A DNA stretch of 64,000 nucleotides from Collybiopsis luxurians FD-317 M1 (lineage: Eukaryota; Basidiomycota; Agaricomycetes; Agaricales; Omphalotaceae), in NCBI GenBank assembly GCA_000827265.1, contig KN834830.1, positions 12,713 through 76,712 on the forward strand. Reading direction: 5' to 3'. This document shows positions 21,135 through 37,272 of the stretch, piece after piece. The notes beneath the pieces were generated by a model. The model searched no databases. It worked only from the letters and a program-made list of their open reading frames with translations, and was not told the origin of the DNA. Position 1 is the first letter of the stretch; each line of letters begins with the position of its first letter. Position numbers and translations under genes: made by a program.

Positions 21135-22825
21135 ATGGATTCCGAGGCTCTGCTCATCCAGACACTAGAAGTCTCGTAAGTCCTATCGCAAGTGGCTGCG
21201 TTCTATTGGACTCGCTGTGTTTGGTACTCATTTGTTTCAGGGTAACAACCAACTATGCTTTCGTGGCATCAGCAAGTGAGAATTGCTTCATTTTTCCTAA
21301 CCTACGAGTACAAAGTTCCCCAGCACTTTGGATCGCAGACTATATAGCGACACTACATACAGAATTGCGCATGATATGGTTTAAGAAACAATCGGGAACC
21401 TCCATCCTATTCATCTTCAACAGAATTTGCTTTCTGGGATATTTGTTGACCTATTCAGTCTTCACCCTGCCCGGGAACGGCTCAGATAAAGGGCAAGTTT
21501 TCAGAAACTCAAGTTGAATTTTTGTGTATTAATTGAATTTCAGATGTGACATAATTCGATGGTTCCAAGAGGTGTTCCAGTCTACTGCCACTGTTACTAC
21601 CACAAGTGCGAGCATATTTTTACATTCACATTGTCTGAGTTGGGCTAATGGCATTATTAAGCCCTTTTCGCTCTCAGAATATATGCGATATACGGCAAAA
21701 GTAGGATGATTCTCATGGTTACAACTCTATTCATACTTTCCAGATTCCTCCTGGATATGCTGGCAAGTGTCTAGTGATCTTTTCATCTTGCGATATCAAG
21801 TGTACTTAATACAAAAATCACTTACTGATTGTTGTAGAGCACAGTATTTCAGCAAAACATCTCTGCAATTGGATCCCCAGTGCAAGGTTTCACAAGATGT
21901 GCAGTAGTCTTTCAGAATGAAAATAATTTCTATCACTATCAGAGGTACGTACAATGTACTGAATTTGCTATGCTTATTAGGTATATATTTATCCAGATGT
22001 GAGTTACGATGTTTATGCGTGCTGCTTACACCTTCTCATCTCTCTAACTCCTCAGTGCAAATCGGTCTCACATTCCTTGCTTTGGCCTTTGATGCCTTTA
22101 TTTTTGGGGCAACACTGAGAAAAACTTTTCATTATGCTATTGCATCGAAAAGGCTCGGTGGATTCAGCATTATCCAGCGTATTCTATATGATGGTAGGTT
22201 CATTAGATTGATCATTATGAACCCGCACCTTACACGAGAGCCCAAGGTTTGATCTATTTCCTGTCAGTTCGAAAGTGATGAAGTACTATAACTACAAAAT
22301 ATCTTGACAAAGGCTTCTTGCAGAATCATGTTAATTGTGGGAATTATCAGCACTATTGACGAGTTGGTGAGTCAACCTCGGATGTAGTCTAACCCAAGGG
22401 ATCTAATCTAATTTTATCTAGCTTATTTTTTTCGATGAGCCCAGTGATGTAAGTTGAACCTCTAGATTATGCCATTCTGGTTGCTTGCAAACCTAAAAAC
22501 ATTTCTAGAAAAGCACATTTCTGGATTTAATCATACCATTTTTCAACGTGTAAGTGGCAATCTCCAAAGAGGATGGGAACAGTAGACTCCCTGAATTACT
22601 GATTATTCACTGATTTATCTTTTAAGCTTGCCAAACATATTGATTAGCCGATTGATGCTCAGCTTGCGCACATTTACATCCCCTGAAGAGATGTTCAAAG
22701 CCCCTAAAACTGCTCCAGGCCAACACTTTTCAGGAATACATTTTGCTACAAATACCTTCTTGGGTAATATTGGAGCACCATTGGATGGGGAAATCTGGGA
22801 AGAAAAAAATAACACTGAAGAGTAG
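21135..22825 (+). CDS. DUF6533 transmembrane protein, copy 2 (intact)
   Basis: The model has 13 exons (21135-21175, 21241-21275, 21324-21492, 21544-21605, 21662-21762, 21838-21944, 21997-21998, 22056-22193, 22247-22262, 22324-22366, 22422-22448, 22509-22549, 22627-22825), 981 nt and 326 residues. Exons 2-5 and 7-10 have exactly the same lengths as in the sister copies. VTTNYAFVASA followed by LWIADYIATLHTE is the DUF6533 start; LFALRIYAIYGKS, a mini-exon reading YF, and SRLMLSLR near the end complete it. Introns 3 and 5 begin with GCAAGT instead of GT. Predicted multi-pass membrane protein of unknown role; the C-terminus is acidic. Confidence 0.75.
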
Positions 22826-23618
22826 GATTACTTGCACGTCACAGTATCAAGTCTTACTTTGTATAACTGACTCAAAGAACCTAGACTCCTCGCTAATAGT
22901 GGGATGCAGGTATATTAGCTCTTCTGGCTTGCAAGTGTCGGTCGGCAGGTGTCTTTATCCCAATGACTCAGTGTTTATACATCTCACAAATAGTTCATTG
23001 GTAATCCCCCCTTTTTGTTCTGAAATCTAGTGTAAGATAGGTCGATGTTTACCATTCCATACTTCACACACCTGTCCCCAAATTCTCTTTATTTTACATA
23101 CATTATGGTCGAAGTCAATGGTACCATCAGTGGTCCTATATCTCAATCCTCATTGTATTACTTCTGTGTAGCAGGAAGAGATGAATACGGACAAGAAATG
23201 TGCGAGTGTGGGCCGCCGCGATGAATCACGCGGCATTATATGATGCCAGAAGGACATAACAAGAAATAATATCCACATCATGAGTCGAGTTTGCCCTCAA
23301 ATAATGGGACTCCATGTGAACAAATACTCTTCCATGTGCATCAAATACTCTTGAGATAAAATGAGCAAGCCAGCATGGCTCTACCATTTCTTGTACTAGC
23401 TCAACTCTAATGCTAGAATACGAAGAAAGAAGTGGTGCGCCTAAGTAAAGCAAAAGCTGATTGAAAATTAAGGGGATGACACATAGCAGATGAGTAAAGG
23501 TCACAGTAGTGTCACATTTCCACGGACCATACTGGGGCAAAAACATAAGCATTTGTCATGCACGTGACAAAAACATCGCCCATAAGGACGAGAACCTCCA
23601 TTTCATTCCGGCCTCGCA
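22826..23618. other. Intergenic, no gene seen
   Basis: A 108-codon minus-strand ORF (23226-23552) has no recognisable motif and no splice partners; it is judged to be chance. Confidence 0.4.
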
Positions 23619-26099
23619 ATGTCCTCAAATGCAACAATTTGGCAAGAATACACCAAAGAACTTGAAGCTGACTCACATGATGAACAACTGCTCAAACAGT
23701 GGAATCAGAACATTGATACTATGCTTATTGTGGTAAACGCTCCTCATTTTGATATAAATGACAATCTTTGCTGATGAGTGGGGGCTATTGTAAGGCTATT
23801 CTGTTTTCTGCGGTGGTAACTGCATTTGTCATTTTCACTGTGCAGACTTTAGGTCCCAGTGCACAAGACTTGACCAACACTCTACTCATGGATATTGCTC
23901 AAAGTCTCAAAAACCCCCAAGCTAATACAGCTGAGCCCAATTCAGTGCCAGTGGCATTTAATGTTTCATCAATAAATGTTTGGGTCAATGGACTTTGGTT
24001 CATCTCATTGGCTTGCTCCTTGGGTGCTGCAATAGGCATGCTGATAAAGCAGTTGTTGAATGCATACTCTGCTGGTCTTCCTTCATCACACCAGGTTCGG
24101 GCCTGCATAAGGCAGCATCGATATGATGCTCTTATCAAATGGAAAACTCCTGAGATTCTTGTATTTTTACCCTTTGCAATTTCAATCTGCATAATACTGT
24201 TTTTATCAGGGCTATCAATATGGCTGTTTTCTTTAAATGAAACCATCGCCATAGCCTCAACTGTATGCATAGGATGCATTGGCTTATTCCATGTAGCTAG
24301 TTTTCTGCTTCCTGCAATCTGCAACTCTCCCTGGAAAACAGCTACATCACCATTAGTCTATCAGGGTGCATATCCACTCCGAGAATTGCAGATGGTACTG
24401 TTTTCCTATATTTCAAACAGTCATTGGGAACACTTAAACTCTTTGTAACTACTTCATACATCTATTGATGGACACTGGTCCCCATATATGAATATTACTC
24501 TTTAAAGTATGCCTTAGTATATCTACCTTTTCTTCCCACTTTCGGTACTATTAAAAGATATGTCAAAAGGCTTGGCAATATCCAAACTAAATTTAGTAGA
24601 AGCTCTAAATCAAGGCTTTTACCATGGAAGTTACCTTCAGAATACAATGATGAAGTCCAATATGTTCAGGAGCAACTCACAAGTCATTGGCTTGATGGTC
24701 AGGCTATTCTGTGGATGATCTGTACATCCACTAGAGAATCAACTATAAGACACAGTATTCAATCTTTAGCTGGGCTTCCTGCAGATTTTAATGATGTGAA
24801 TACTCTTCGAGATCTTCTTCCGCCAGTACAAAGGGACTTCTCATATGCCTGAAAGCAAAAAACCATTGCTTTGCTGACATTGAGCTTTATGCATGCACAT
24901 TGTGGCAAATTCAATCAAATCTTGTCATCAGGACTGGAGGACATGGTTGGGGGTCAGAGAAGGCTGAACATATATATGCACATGTTCAAATGATTGAGAT
25001 ATTTCTCCAGCAAGAACAATATGCTTTTGCTGCTTGTATTTGTGCTTGCAGGATGCTCAATAAAATTACTGACCTACTACAGATGATATGTGATAAAACT
25101 ACTCTGTATGAATCACCTCCCTTTCATATAAGAATTATGATTGAAACTTTGAATCAGGAAATGTCATGCAGAAAAAAAAAGGACATTAGTATGTGGACTC
25201 CTTTACACTCAGATGATTCTTTGGAATCCCATGTAGTTCCACTTCTTGTAAATCTCCTTAAAGTGAAGCAAGTTATCTTGGGTTTTGTAGGAGATAATGC
25301 CCCCAATCCATTTGATACTTCTCTTGCACTTGCACTTGCAATTTTGACTCAGGCTATGCCAGAATTTTCAAGGATTTTGAGTTTTCCACAGTATTGTAGT
25401 TGTCAAGAAATCATCGGATTAGTATACGAAAAGCTCATACTGGCTGGAATAGAGCTCCTGAGTCAGGATGACAAAGATTATCATGCTACTACTGCAGAGG
25501 TTTTCAAGGCTGTATTTGCACCTCAGCAGAAACTCAATTACACTGCTGTGATAGCTCTGTCCAAAATGGACCGAAGAGTATATTTACACTTGCAGCAAAC
25601 AGAAATGTCAGATTCAGATAAATATTTCAGAGAGGATATACCAGTGAATGTACAAATTGCCATTCATATTTACCTTAAAAACTTGAACGTACCCCCTGTT
25701 CGAAAACTTGTTAATATTGTGATTTCTACTGAACCCACAAGTTCCAAAGTCCAGGCATTTCAATTCTTACTAAGTTTGGCATATAAATCACGGAATGATG
25801 GTATTCAATGAAGAAAATTGATTGATGGACACTTTCTGCGTGTCGTTAAGGTTTATTTCTCCTTAATTGGTACCATCAGCCATCAAGAACTGCTTCAATG
25901 GTTGATTACTCTTCAAGTACTGTGCCAGCGTGAAACAGATAACGTAGTTGAAACCGGTGCAATACAATCCTTCATTGTATGGGCTTACCAGGATTGGAGA
26001 GGCCGCCCAATGATGTTAAATCAAACGGATCTTCTCCATCAGTTAGCAACATTGCAATGTGGAGGATATCAACAATACTTCTTGGTTCAAACCTCATAG
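23619..26099 (+). pseudogene. DUF6535 membrane protein gene, decayed
   Basis: DUF6535 proteins are long agaricomycete proteins with an N-terminal membrane domain. Exon 1 (23619-23732, starting MSSNATIWQEYTKEL) joins after a 62-nt intron to exon 2 (from 23795), reading AILFSAVVTAFVI, the family's hallmark segment, with several hydrophobic helices up to about 24330. The body continues in open stretches (SIQSLAGLPADF at about 24757-24792; 24900-25808) but with TGA at 24466, a TGA with a frame change at about 24850, and TGA at 25809-25811, after which the frame stays open to 26099. The splice structure at 24350-24440 is unresolved. Most likely a pseudogene. Confidence 0.6.
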
Positions 26100-27546
26100 T
26101 CCAACCAAACATCAAACACCACGATAGTGCTGCTGATGATTCTATGGGAGCTGGTATACACAGTACAGCGGTGGCCCATCACCAACGGCAGGACCTCAAG
26201 TTATCTATTTGCAGGTGCACAGGTAAGTATTCATCATGGCCATACTCGGGTAGGCAGTTTACAGGTACCGTCATCTGTACTCTGTTCGTTTCAATGACAG
26301 TCAAAAGTGCCTCCCTTGAAAAGAGTTCAGGTATTAAGAGATGGTGACGAACTGTCGAGACTGTCGTGTATTCAAAACAGGTTTGATCACCAAAGGCACA
26401 GAAAGACGACCGATGCCATAGTGAAATCTCTAATATGCACGGTGAGACAGTTATGATATCAGACTGTTTCAATGTGGTTCGATGCTTTCCCATTTAGACT
26501 GCTTACAGTGCCCCCTGAGGGTAGCCTATTGAAGGGAATAGTGTTGCCGCAGCGTACAGTTTAGTCAGCTACTAACCGGAGTCGAAGAGTGGCTTAAGCC
26601 GAACCCACCGGCCTGATGGCAGCTGGTTACATTCAGCCATCTTCTCATAGCTTTGAGCCACAACGCTTGGAAGCTGGGGACCAGCTTGGATAAAAGGACC
26701 GCGTGCAACGGCAAGTCATGGTAATGCTTACTAAAATCAACTTTTTATATGCTCACGCATCTGGTTGCCCCCTGAAGGATTTTGGCATCCCAATCAGCAA
26801 AATGTTAACAAGACAGTGATGTATAAGCGGCTGCTATTCCAGATCAATCCTGGCGATATTGCCGCTTATTGAAGACATAATCATGACTACACTTCCCAAC
26901 TTGAGTCGAAGGAATGCTCGCCTGAATTTGATACAACTCTAAGTTGAGCACAACTGACTGATCAAGTGAATCTGCGGCTAACCAAGTCACGGCAACATCA
27001 GAAGGGAGGCGCTCATAAAGCAGCTAAAGTTGTCATTGACAGAGGAAACTAAAAAGAGAATGAATACCACTATGTTCACTGTCTGGGTCTCAAAGTACCC
27101 GAAGTCTGTGACAAATCAGTGTTGAGAAGCGGAAAAAAACATTCCGAGTTCTTGGGTTGGCTGGAGAAGCCATCAGCATCATCTGCCTTCCAGCACGGCC
27201 TGACTCCGATAACCGCCTCGAAAAAATACTGCTAATGGGAATTAGCTTTAAGATTGCAGATATCAATCTGTACCCGTAACGCCTGCCGCCGTTCGGCGCC
27301 TGGTAATGTCTGGGTTTATTATGTTAGTAATTTGAACTCGTACGAATTCTCCGTATTCCCAGGAGAGCTAAAGGACGGGAAGGGAGATCAAAAAACTGTC
27401 GGCACACGACAGTACATGCTAGTCGTCATGACGGTCCACAATGGCTATGTGTGAGAGCAATCATCGGAGTATTAGAGCGTCGGAAGGATAAATACCAATG
27501 ATCTGTTGACGTTTCTCCCTTTCACTCTTGATCGGGTCGACTATCA
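26100..27546. other. Intergenic, no gene seen
   Basis: Moderately GC-rich patches (for example 27270-27310, CGCC-rich, resembling 19995-20040). The last 60 bases before 27547 resemble the flank upstream of DUF6533 copy 1. Confidence 0.4.
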
Positions 27547-29269
27547 ATGGAGGGCAAGATAGACGGTTTGCAAAAGGGGGCAGCACAACTATGGTAAATT
27601 CATTGTCAACTAATGGCTCAGTTCGGTTCTACTCACTGCATTTTATAATCTGCGAATGTAAGGTTGGCTTCTAGCTACTTATCGCTTGCCTTGATAAGTA
27701 TGAGTCATCATCCCCAATCACTTCTAAGTGTAGATTCCTGACACTGTATCCGAAAATCATTCAGCACTTTGGGTTGCAGATTATCTGGAAACACTGCCTA
27801 CAGAAATACGAGCGATATGGTTTCAAAAACGTTCAGGATCTTCCATTTTATTCATTGTGAACAGATACGCTTTCTTATCATATCTGTTGGTGGCTGTGTA
27901 TGTTGATTTGCCTGGAAAAAGTTCAGACCGAGAGTAAGTTTAGAGTAACTGAAATATTTCCTTCTATTAATCCAGTATTAGTTGCCGGAGATTAGCTTGG
28001 TCTGTTCAGGTTTTGGACACTACCACCAATGTCACTACCACTGGTACGCAAGCAATATTTTAATTTCACAGGATCAGTTTCAGAATGCTTCTTAGCTCTT
28101 TTTGCTCTTCGAGTATATGCAATATATGGAAAAAGCAAAGTAATTCTTGCAATGTCCATTTGTTTCTTGCTCCTCAAAATAGCCGCAAATGTAATGGCAA
28201 GTACAAATAGTCAAATTTGATAATTATAGAGAACTTATTTGATTCATTTAGCGCACGCTGGTTCTTCAACAAGCTGTATCATCTAATGGATTCATGATAA
28301 TTTCAAGATGTGCCATCGTGTACATAGGTATTGATATCAGCCATAAGTAAGCTCAAAAGTACTTTGAATTGATGTGCGCTTTGAATGCTCAATTAAATTT
28401 ATATGAAACCCATTCGAGTTCAGAAGTAAGTTCTATTCAAAGTTATGGAATGGCTTCTCGACTTCACTATTTTCAGTTGGACTGAGCATTGCACTTCTTA
28501 CTGTGGCATTTAATGTCTTCATATACGGAGCAATACTGAGAAAGACCTTCTCTCACGCTATGGAAATGAAAAGGCTCCGACACTCTAGCGTTACACAAGT
28601 CCTTCTTCTCGATGGTGGGTTATAGATATCTTTCATTGCACATTGCACATTTGGGCCTTACATTAATTTAAGGGTCTATTTACTTCCTGTGAGCTTTGAA
28701 ACAATTTGTGCGCTACTGAACTTCCTGACAAATTCTTACAGAATCACATTGGTGGCAGGGATTCCCAGAGCTATTAGCATGACGGTGTGTCAGGTTTTTA
28801 GACCCGAGCATCTAAATTCATCAGCAGTATTGTCTTTAGCTTCCTCCAAATAAAGGCGGCTTTGTATGTGCATGAATAATTCCTTCTATTGTGTACCAGT
28901 TCCTTATTAATTTCGTGATACAAACTTACAGGCATCTCCGACAATCCGGGTCTTTGATCTCTTTGAATCATTACTCAACGTGTAAGTAGCAAATCAGGAC
29001 TCTTTAGATGATACCGACCATTGACCCTACCTTCCAGCCTGTCAAACATCTTTATTAGCCGACTCATACTCAGCTTGCGCTCTTACTACTCACCTGAAAA
29101 GATGAGCAAAGCAAGCCAACATGGGAAATGTTCAGGTTTGCGTTTCGCTGCCGGTGGCTTTTTGGGGAACATTGGAGCCCCAGTGGATATGGAAGACACA
29201 GAAGAAGAGGCTTACTTTGAACAACCTGAATCTGAATCTATTATTGTAATAATCGCAGAAGTTGAATGA
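27547..29269 (+). CDS. DUF6533 transmembrane protein, copy 3 (intact)
   Basis: The model has 13 exons (27547-27593, 27663-27697, 27765-27933, 27982-28043, 28096-28196, 28252-28346, 28424-28425, 28477-28614, 28673-28688, 28742-28784, 28840-28863, 28932-28981, 29038-29269), 1014 nt and 337 residues. Landmarks are LWVADYLETLPTE, FIVNRYAFLSYLL, ALFALRVYAIYGKSK, DGSIYFL (assembled across a 16-nt exon) and LSNIFISRLILSLR, followed by an acidic tail. Intron 5 has a GC donor, as in the other copies. It is the closest relative of copy 1 and shows what copy 1 has lost. The function of the family is unknown. Confidence 0.77.
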
Positions 29270-29500
29270 TTTCACACATCTTTATACTCAATACATGGTC
29301 AATGGTCATCGAAGAATTTCATTTTTATTGCTTTATTTTTCGCTACCATTTACTGCTCAATAAATATTTATTCTCAAAAAAAAATTACGCCGCGTACTAT
29401 TGATTTCGGAAATCAGAATTTCATTGAGGGCCGGAAAGTATAGTTTCAATAAATTCACATAGCCTGAATATCCATACAAGAAAACCACTTCCAGCTAGGA

Positions 29501-30184
29501 CTATTCCGCATCTTTCTCCAAAAATGCTGTCCCACTATGCTTGACTTTGTTCGAAAACGTTTCGTACCATTTCTCAATCACACCCATCGGCACAGCTACA
29601 TCAGGGCCCAGTGTAGTGGTGGCAAACCCGGAGAGGTAGTTGAACAGATGGCGAACGATCCGTTCTGCGAAGAGAGTTGCGTCTGGGAGGGGCTTTAATA
29701 AGGATGATTGGTTACCGTTGTTGTTAGTCTGGGCGTTGGAAATGGAGGCGAGTTGGGGGAAAATTTGGGATAATGGTTCAATTGATATGCCCAGGACGGC
29801 GGTTACGTCTGCGTCGCTGGTATCTGCTCCAGGGGTTGAAGATGAGCCTTGGAAAGCTCGCGTCGTGGTAGATGATGAAAAGGATGCTCGAAGTCTGAAA
29901 ATAGCTGATGGTTTTTCATTCGATAGCCTGTGGAAAAAAAATTGAATATCATCTGACCGTAAACTGCTGGAAAAAACTTACATTCCCAGTAGCTGAAACC
30001 CCCTTCCTGGCCAATGTAAGTGTACAGTTGCACCGTATCCATCAGGAAAAGGTATATTTCCCAACAGAAACACGCAGACGTGATTAACGGTACTCGCGTT
30101 GGGCAACTCGAAAATGGCGTGAGTTTCGTCAATTTGTTGTAGATTGGTTTGGAGCAGACGCCCTGCGACGAGACAGCCGAACAT
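29501..30184 (-). CDS. OPI10: Hikeshi / OPI10-family protein
   Basis: Two exons on the minus strand: 30184-29982 and 29927-29501, joined by a 54-nt phase-2 intron (GTAAGT...CACAG), giving 209 residues. The start MFGCLVAGRLLQTNLQQI, then INHV-like VNHVCVFLLG, IPFPDGYGATVHLHWP and FQLLG, then the SNEKPSAIF segment after the junction, follow animal Hikeshi and yeast Opi10 closely. Hikeshi carries Hsp70 into the nucleus under heat stress; yeast OPI10 mutants overproduce inositol. Length is close to the family's (about 197-246). A longer competing frame on the same strand (29803-30267) is a shadow. Symbol follows the fungal name. Confidence 0.82.
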
Positions 30185-30910
30185 GTTGGGTGAACGAGGT
30201 TAGCAGAAGTTGGAAGCTGTAGCGGAAGGTGACATGATATCGATGCCATGATATCGATGCCAGACACAGCCTTCTGGTGCGTTCTGTTGCCTTCTGGCAG
30301 GGATGCGTTATTATTCTCACGGTCACGCTTTGGGTGTAACTGATAAATCGCCAGATTTACTACATTTTACAGCCATGTCCTATCCGCCAACGACAATCTT
30401 TGAGGCGGTGAAGAGAGGGAAAATGAGAAGATGAGTTGCATTCTCATATGGGCGGGGAGCTTCGGTCATATCTCATCTTACGGGTTGCTTTCGCTCGAGC
30501 CTTTAAGCAACTTGCTAATTGCCCGACGTGAGATATGTTCCGCCAGTCTCAGATGCGCTCAGAATTTGTTCCAAGTTTTTATAGAAAACCAATTTTTCCT
30601 ACCGATACTTCATACCCAGTCAGATCGACCTATCAAAGCGGACAAACCTGAGCGAAGTTCAGTGGGTTATCCGACAGCCAGATTTGCCCAGATGTTGCCC
30701 ATGACCGATTTTGACTTGGCATTAGGTCGTAGGTGTGTTATGGTTCGGGAGGAAGGAGATTTGCGCAAATACGCTCTACTTCCGCTCATTCTTCCATGTA
30801 CCCTGCACGTAGCCTTTTCATCCTCTGTTCTTGCAGTGTTATATTCGTTGCACCCCCTGATATCTATATTTTTACAAGTTCTACTTCTAAACACGCTCTG
30901 TACAATTATA
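30185..30910. other. Divergent intergenic region between the Hikeshi gene and esterase A
   Basis: Holds the promoter of the Hikeshi gene and upstream sequence of the esterase cluster. ORFs on both strands here lack motifs. Confidence 0.4.
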
Positions 30911-31030
30911 GCCTTATCCATAGTCATGCTCATCGTCATTTGTTCCCTTTTCCTCTCTCGCTCTCCCAGGAGCATTCTTCTCATTCTAGACCGCTCTCAC
31001 ACATATGACCCTTTGAGCTCCTATATATAA
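30911..31030 (+). promoter_or_regulatory. Esterase A promoter module
   Basis: One of three related promoter segments. Shared blocks are CATAGTCA, GCTCTCCCAGGAGC, CTTCTCATT, a GCTCTCAC box and GAGCTC, with a TATATATAA box at 31022-31030, about 45 bases before the ATG. Confidence 0.55.
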
Positions 31031-31072
31031 TCTGCAGCCTTTCAAGATGCTCTCTGCTCTCGCCTTCTCAAG

Positions 31073-33946
<2,874 letters not shown>

Positions 33947-34132
33947 ACATTTTCCAAAATAGTATTGACGTCATAGTACAGAATCCGATACTTACGCATG
34001 CATACAGTGCATACATTTGTACTTTCAGACTCGGCATGAGATTTGTCCGTAGAGATTCAAAAGCATTCTTTGGATCCACTGAACTCTATATTTTTTTGCC
34101 AATTCCGTTTTTTAACCCGTTCCGCGCAATTT

Positions 34133-34250
34133 TTAGCCTCATGCATAGTCATGCATTGTTTTTGTTCCCTTTTCCTCCCGTGCTCTCCCAGGAGCGCTCT
34201 TCTCATTTTCAACCACTCTCACGAGGTCGCCCTGGAGCTCATACTTAAGT
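34133..34250 (+). promoter_or_regulatory. Esterase B promoter module
   Basis: The second copy of the shared segment: CATAGTCATGC, GCTCTCCCAGGAGC, CTTCTCATTTTC, CTCTCAC, GAGCTCATACTTAA. The TATA-like box of gene A is replaced by ATACTTAA. Confidence 0.5.
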
Positions 34251-34291
34251 AGAACCAGTACTTTCATGATGCCCCCTTTTCCCATCTTGAA

Positions 34292-37099
34292 ATGAGGGCC
34301 TGTTCATTTCTTCGATTCTTTCCTCTGACACTAAGCGTGATTAAGCTCATCGAAGCTCAGTCTATCTCTCTAGTCGTTCATACTACCTCCGGAACCTTCT
34401 GCGGCGTCGAAACTGGCAATGGAACAGAAAGATGGCTGGGAATACCTTACGCCATTCCACCTGTCGGGTCGTTGAGATTCAAGGCGCCCATTCCCTTTAG
34501 TGACAATAGTGGTTTAGTGAAGACGGCGGATACATTTGGCAATGCGTGTCCCCAACCTCCCGGAAATTTGGGTGCGCCGATAAGTGAAGACTGCCTTTAT
34601 CTAAATGTAAGTATTTCATTCAGTATCCGGTATGTATATGCGTTGACCCTTATTTCTTTGGATCTAGGTCTGGCGTCCACAAAATACAAATCCGAATGAA
34701 AAGCTTCCTGTAATGATTTGGATCCATGTAAGTTGCAAGATTCAATCACTTATCCTTATCCCAGCGATGATAATGCGATGTTCAGGGAGGGCAATATACT
34801 ACCGGGTAATCCGCCTTCTTACAATTTCAGTACAAGTGTGGTTTATGGCATACCATAATAGTGCTGCCTCTGATCCTGCGTGGGATCCTACTCGTACGTA
34901 TCATTTGCATTTGTCCCTCGCCTTCTTCCCTTCTTCCCTCAGCTTACTAACGGTCTGATGCCTGCGATTCTCTGGTCATTAACACGCACTTTGTAGGAAT
35001 CATTACGCGCAGTGTACAACTTGGCAAACCAATGGTCTTTGTGTCAATGTGGGTATTCGTTCCATGTTCATGCGACCATAGATGTATTGATCTCGGAGTA
35101 TTAATCCTATTTCTCTTCTACTCCTTCGCATATCGCCAGAAACTACCGTGTCAATACGTTCGGATTTGTAAGTATCTTCTCTCCTCCGTCCTTTCGTTCA
35201 CTCTTTCTTCGTTCTGACAACCACATTTAATGTATCCACAGCTCGCAACCTCCCTACAAGCTCCTCAAGACCTTGATGCAGGTTTACTCGATCAACGGCT
35301 CTCATTTGAGTGGGTACAGGATAACATCCATACATTCGGTGGAGATCCGGATAAGGTGCGTCTTTTAGCCTAAGCTTGGCCAAACTGAATATCTACTAAA
35401 CCGTTCGTCGTAACATGAAAATATGGGAAGATAGGTTACAATTTGGGGTCAAGTAAGTTCGAGCTCGTGATTCCCTCAGAACTTGTCCGCACACATCCTC
35501 ATCCTCGCTTAATACATTTTCATCATCTAGTCTGCCGGAGCAGGCAGCACTGAAGCGCATATGATATATCCAGCCAATCGAACACTGTTTAGGGCTGTAA
35601 TGGGAGATTCTGCTGTGGGTCCTTTGTAAGTTCGTCTCTGTCCCATTTTTCCTTTGATGTCCCCCTATTGCTTCGACCCTCTTCATACTTCGCCTTTCCT
35701 GCTCCCTACCCTTGAGAGGAGCTCATTTATGTCGCCGATGTGAATTGATGCTGATGCTCACTAAATAGCAAGAGCTCACCTCCAGCAAGCACCTACGATA
35801 AACCCGGTCTTCCGTTTGCTCGTCTTCTTGAAAATACAGGATGTACGTTTGGCCCTGGGGCGATCAAATGTTTGCAGAATATTCCTTTTGATGTGGGTGA
35901 CCATGCTCTCATACGACTCATGCAAATAATACTTCTTCCTGACTTGGTCCCTCCCTGCTCCTCTCCGTGTACAGACTCTTCTCAACATCAGCAACTCCAT
36001 GATCAAAGCGACCCTCAACTCGCAACTCTGGCAACCCGCTATAGGCCCTCCTGGGAGCTTTGCTGAAACTCAGGCATCGATAAAGATTCAGAATAAAGAG
36101 TTCCTTCATCTTCCCTATATGGCCGGAACCAATGTAAGTCCATACTCGCATCGACCTTATATATCCAAATACTAAGTATTGTTTTCCGATACTTCAACCT
36201 GAACCTTAACTCGCCAGTTGAACGAAGGAACAAGATTCAGCACCTCCGTCCTCGGACTAAACCTTACAGGACGTGCACAAGACGAAGCATTTATCAACTT
36301 CATCGGGCATCTATTCATCGACAACAGTACCATCACTCAGGACCTGTACGATGACATTCTGCGTATGTGGCCTGCGAATGATCCATCTTTCGGCGGACCT
36401 TTCCACACTGGCGATTCACTTTTTGATCGAGCGGAGGCGTGGTACGGGGATGAGATGTTTGTTGCACCTAGAAGGTTATTCTTCGACAATGCGGCAGAGT
36501 TGCAGAATATCTTTGGGTATTGGTTCAAAGAATTCATTCCTGGTAATAACGTGACTTTGGGAGGTGAGAGTCGGTTCGAAATGTGCTCGAGTATGAGGTA
36601 TCGACCTTTATTCACTGCCTTCGTGGTTCAAAATAGTCGCCCATGAGTCAGAACTGATCCTGATATTTGGGCCGGTTCCGACATCCATTGAAGATGAGTT
36701 TGCGAACCAGATGCTTGACCTCTACATCAACTTTGTCAATGATATGGATCCTGGAGGTGAGTGTCTGCATCTATCAATTATACAGCCAAATTGTTCTTTT
36801 CTCTATGTCCGAACTAATGGGCGTACTTTCTATCAAACAGCTCCCTGGCCAAGATACACATCCCAATCAAAGCAACTTCTACAGTTGCTTCGAGGGAATA
36901 TTACGGCGATTCCTGATGGTATGAGATTGTTTAATTGCTTGTACTCTCTTATGGTTCTTGTTCTTGGGATATGAAGTTGATTTACTGACTTCCTCCTTTT
37001 TTTCTTTTTTTTTCATTTCTACTGTTGTGAACAGATTTCGATCTCGACAAAACAAATTTCTTGCTCACGGAGAAGGTTTTGGCCGAATTCCAGAAGTAG
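34292..37099 (+). CDS. Secreted type-B carboxylesterase/lipase B
   Basis: Fifteen exons give 541 residues (34292-34606, 34668-34727, 34786-34805, 34862-34893, 34997-35048, 35140-35167, 35242-35355, 35435-35452, 35531-35625, 35769-35892, 35975-36133, 36218-36563, 36637-36756, 36841-36918, 37035-37099). From exon 2 on, every exon has the same length as in gene A. A signal peptide is present; the motifs are EDCLYLN, Ser214 in GQSAG, Glu342 (LNEGT) and His457 (AHESEL). All catalytic residues are present and no stop or frameshift was seen, so a working secreted hydrolase is expected. Divergence from A is largest in introns and in the first 30 residues. Confidence 0.85.
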
Positions 37100-37272
37100 G
37101 GATACTTCAGTCTACTTGGTATGGACACACCACAATTAAATGTAATGCACTGAGGATACATATATTCTGTTTGAATACTTACATGCGGCTTTTGTCAAAG
37201 AAGTGCTTTTGGAAGCCCCTGAGCTTCGAATACTTTATGCAAATTCCGTTTCTCAACACATTCGGTTCAATC

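Noticed and set aside
23226..23552. 108-codon minus-strand ORF
   Set aside because: No recognisable motif, signal or splice partner; not better than chance.
23899..24324. 141-codon minus-strand ORF
   Set aside because: Antisense to the conserved membrane part of the DUF6535 gene.
29803..30267. 154-codon minus-strand ORF
   Set aside because: Overlaps the Hikeshi-like gene in another frame and reads through its intron; the spliced two-exon model matches the family.
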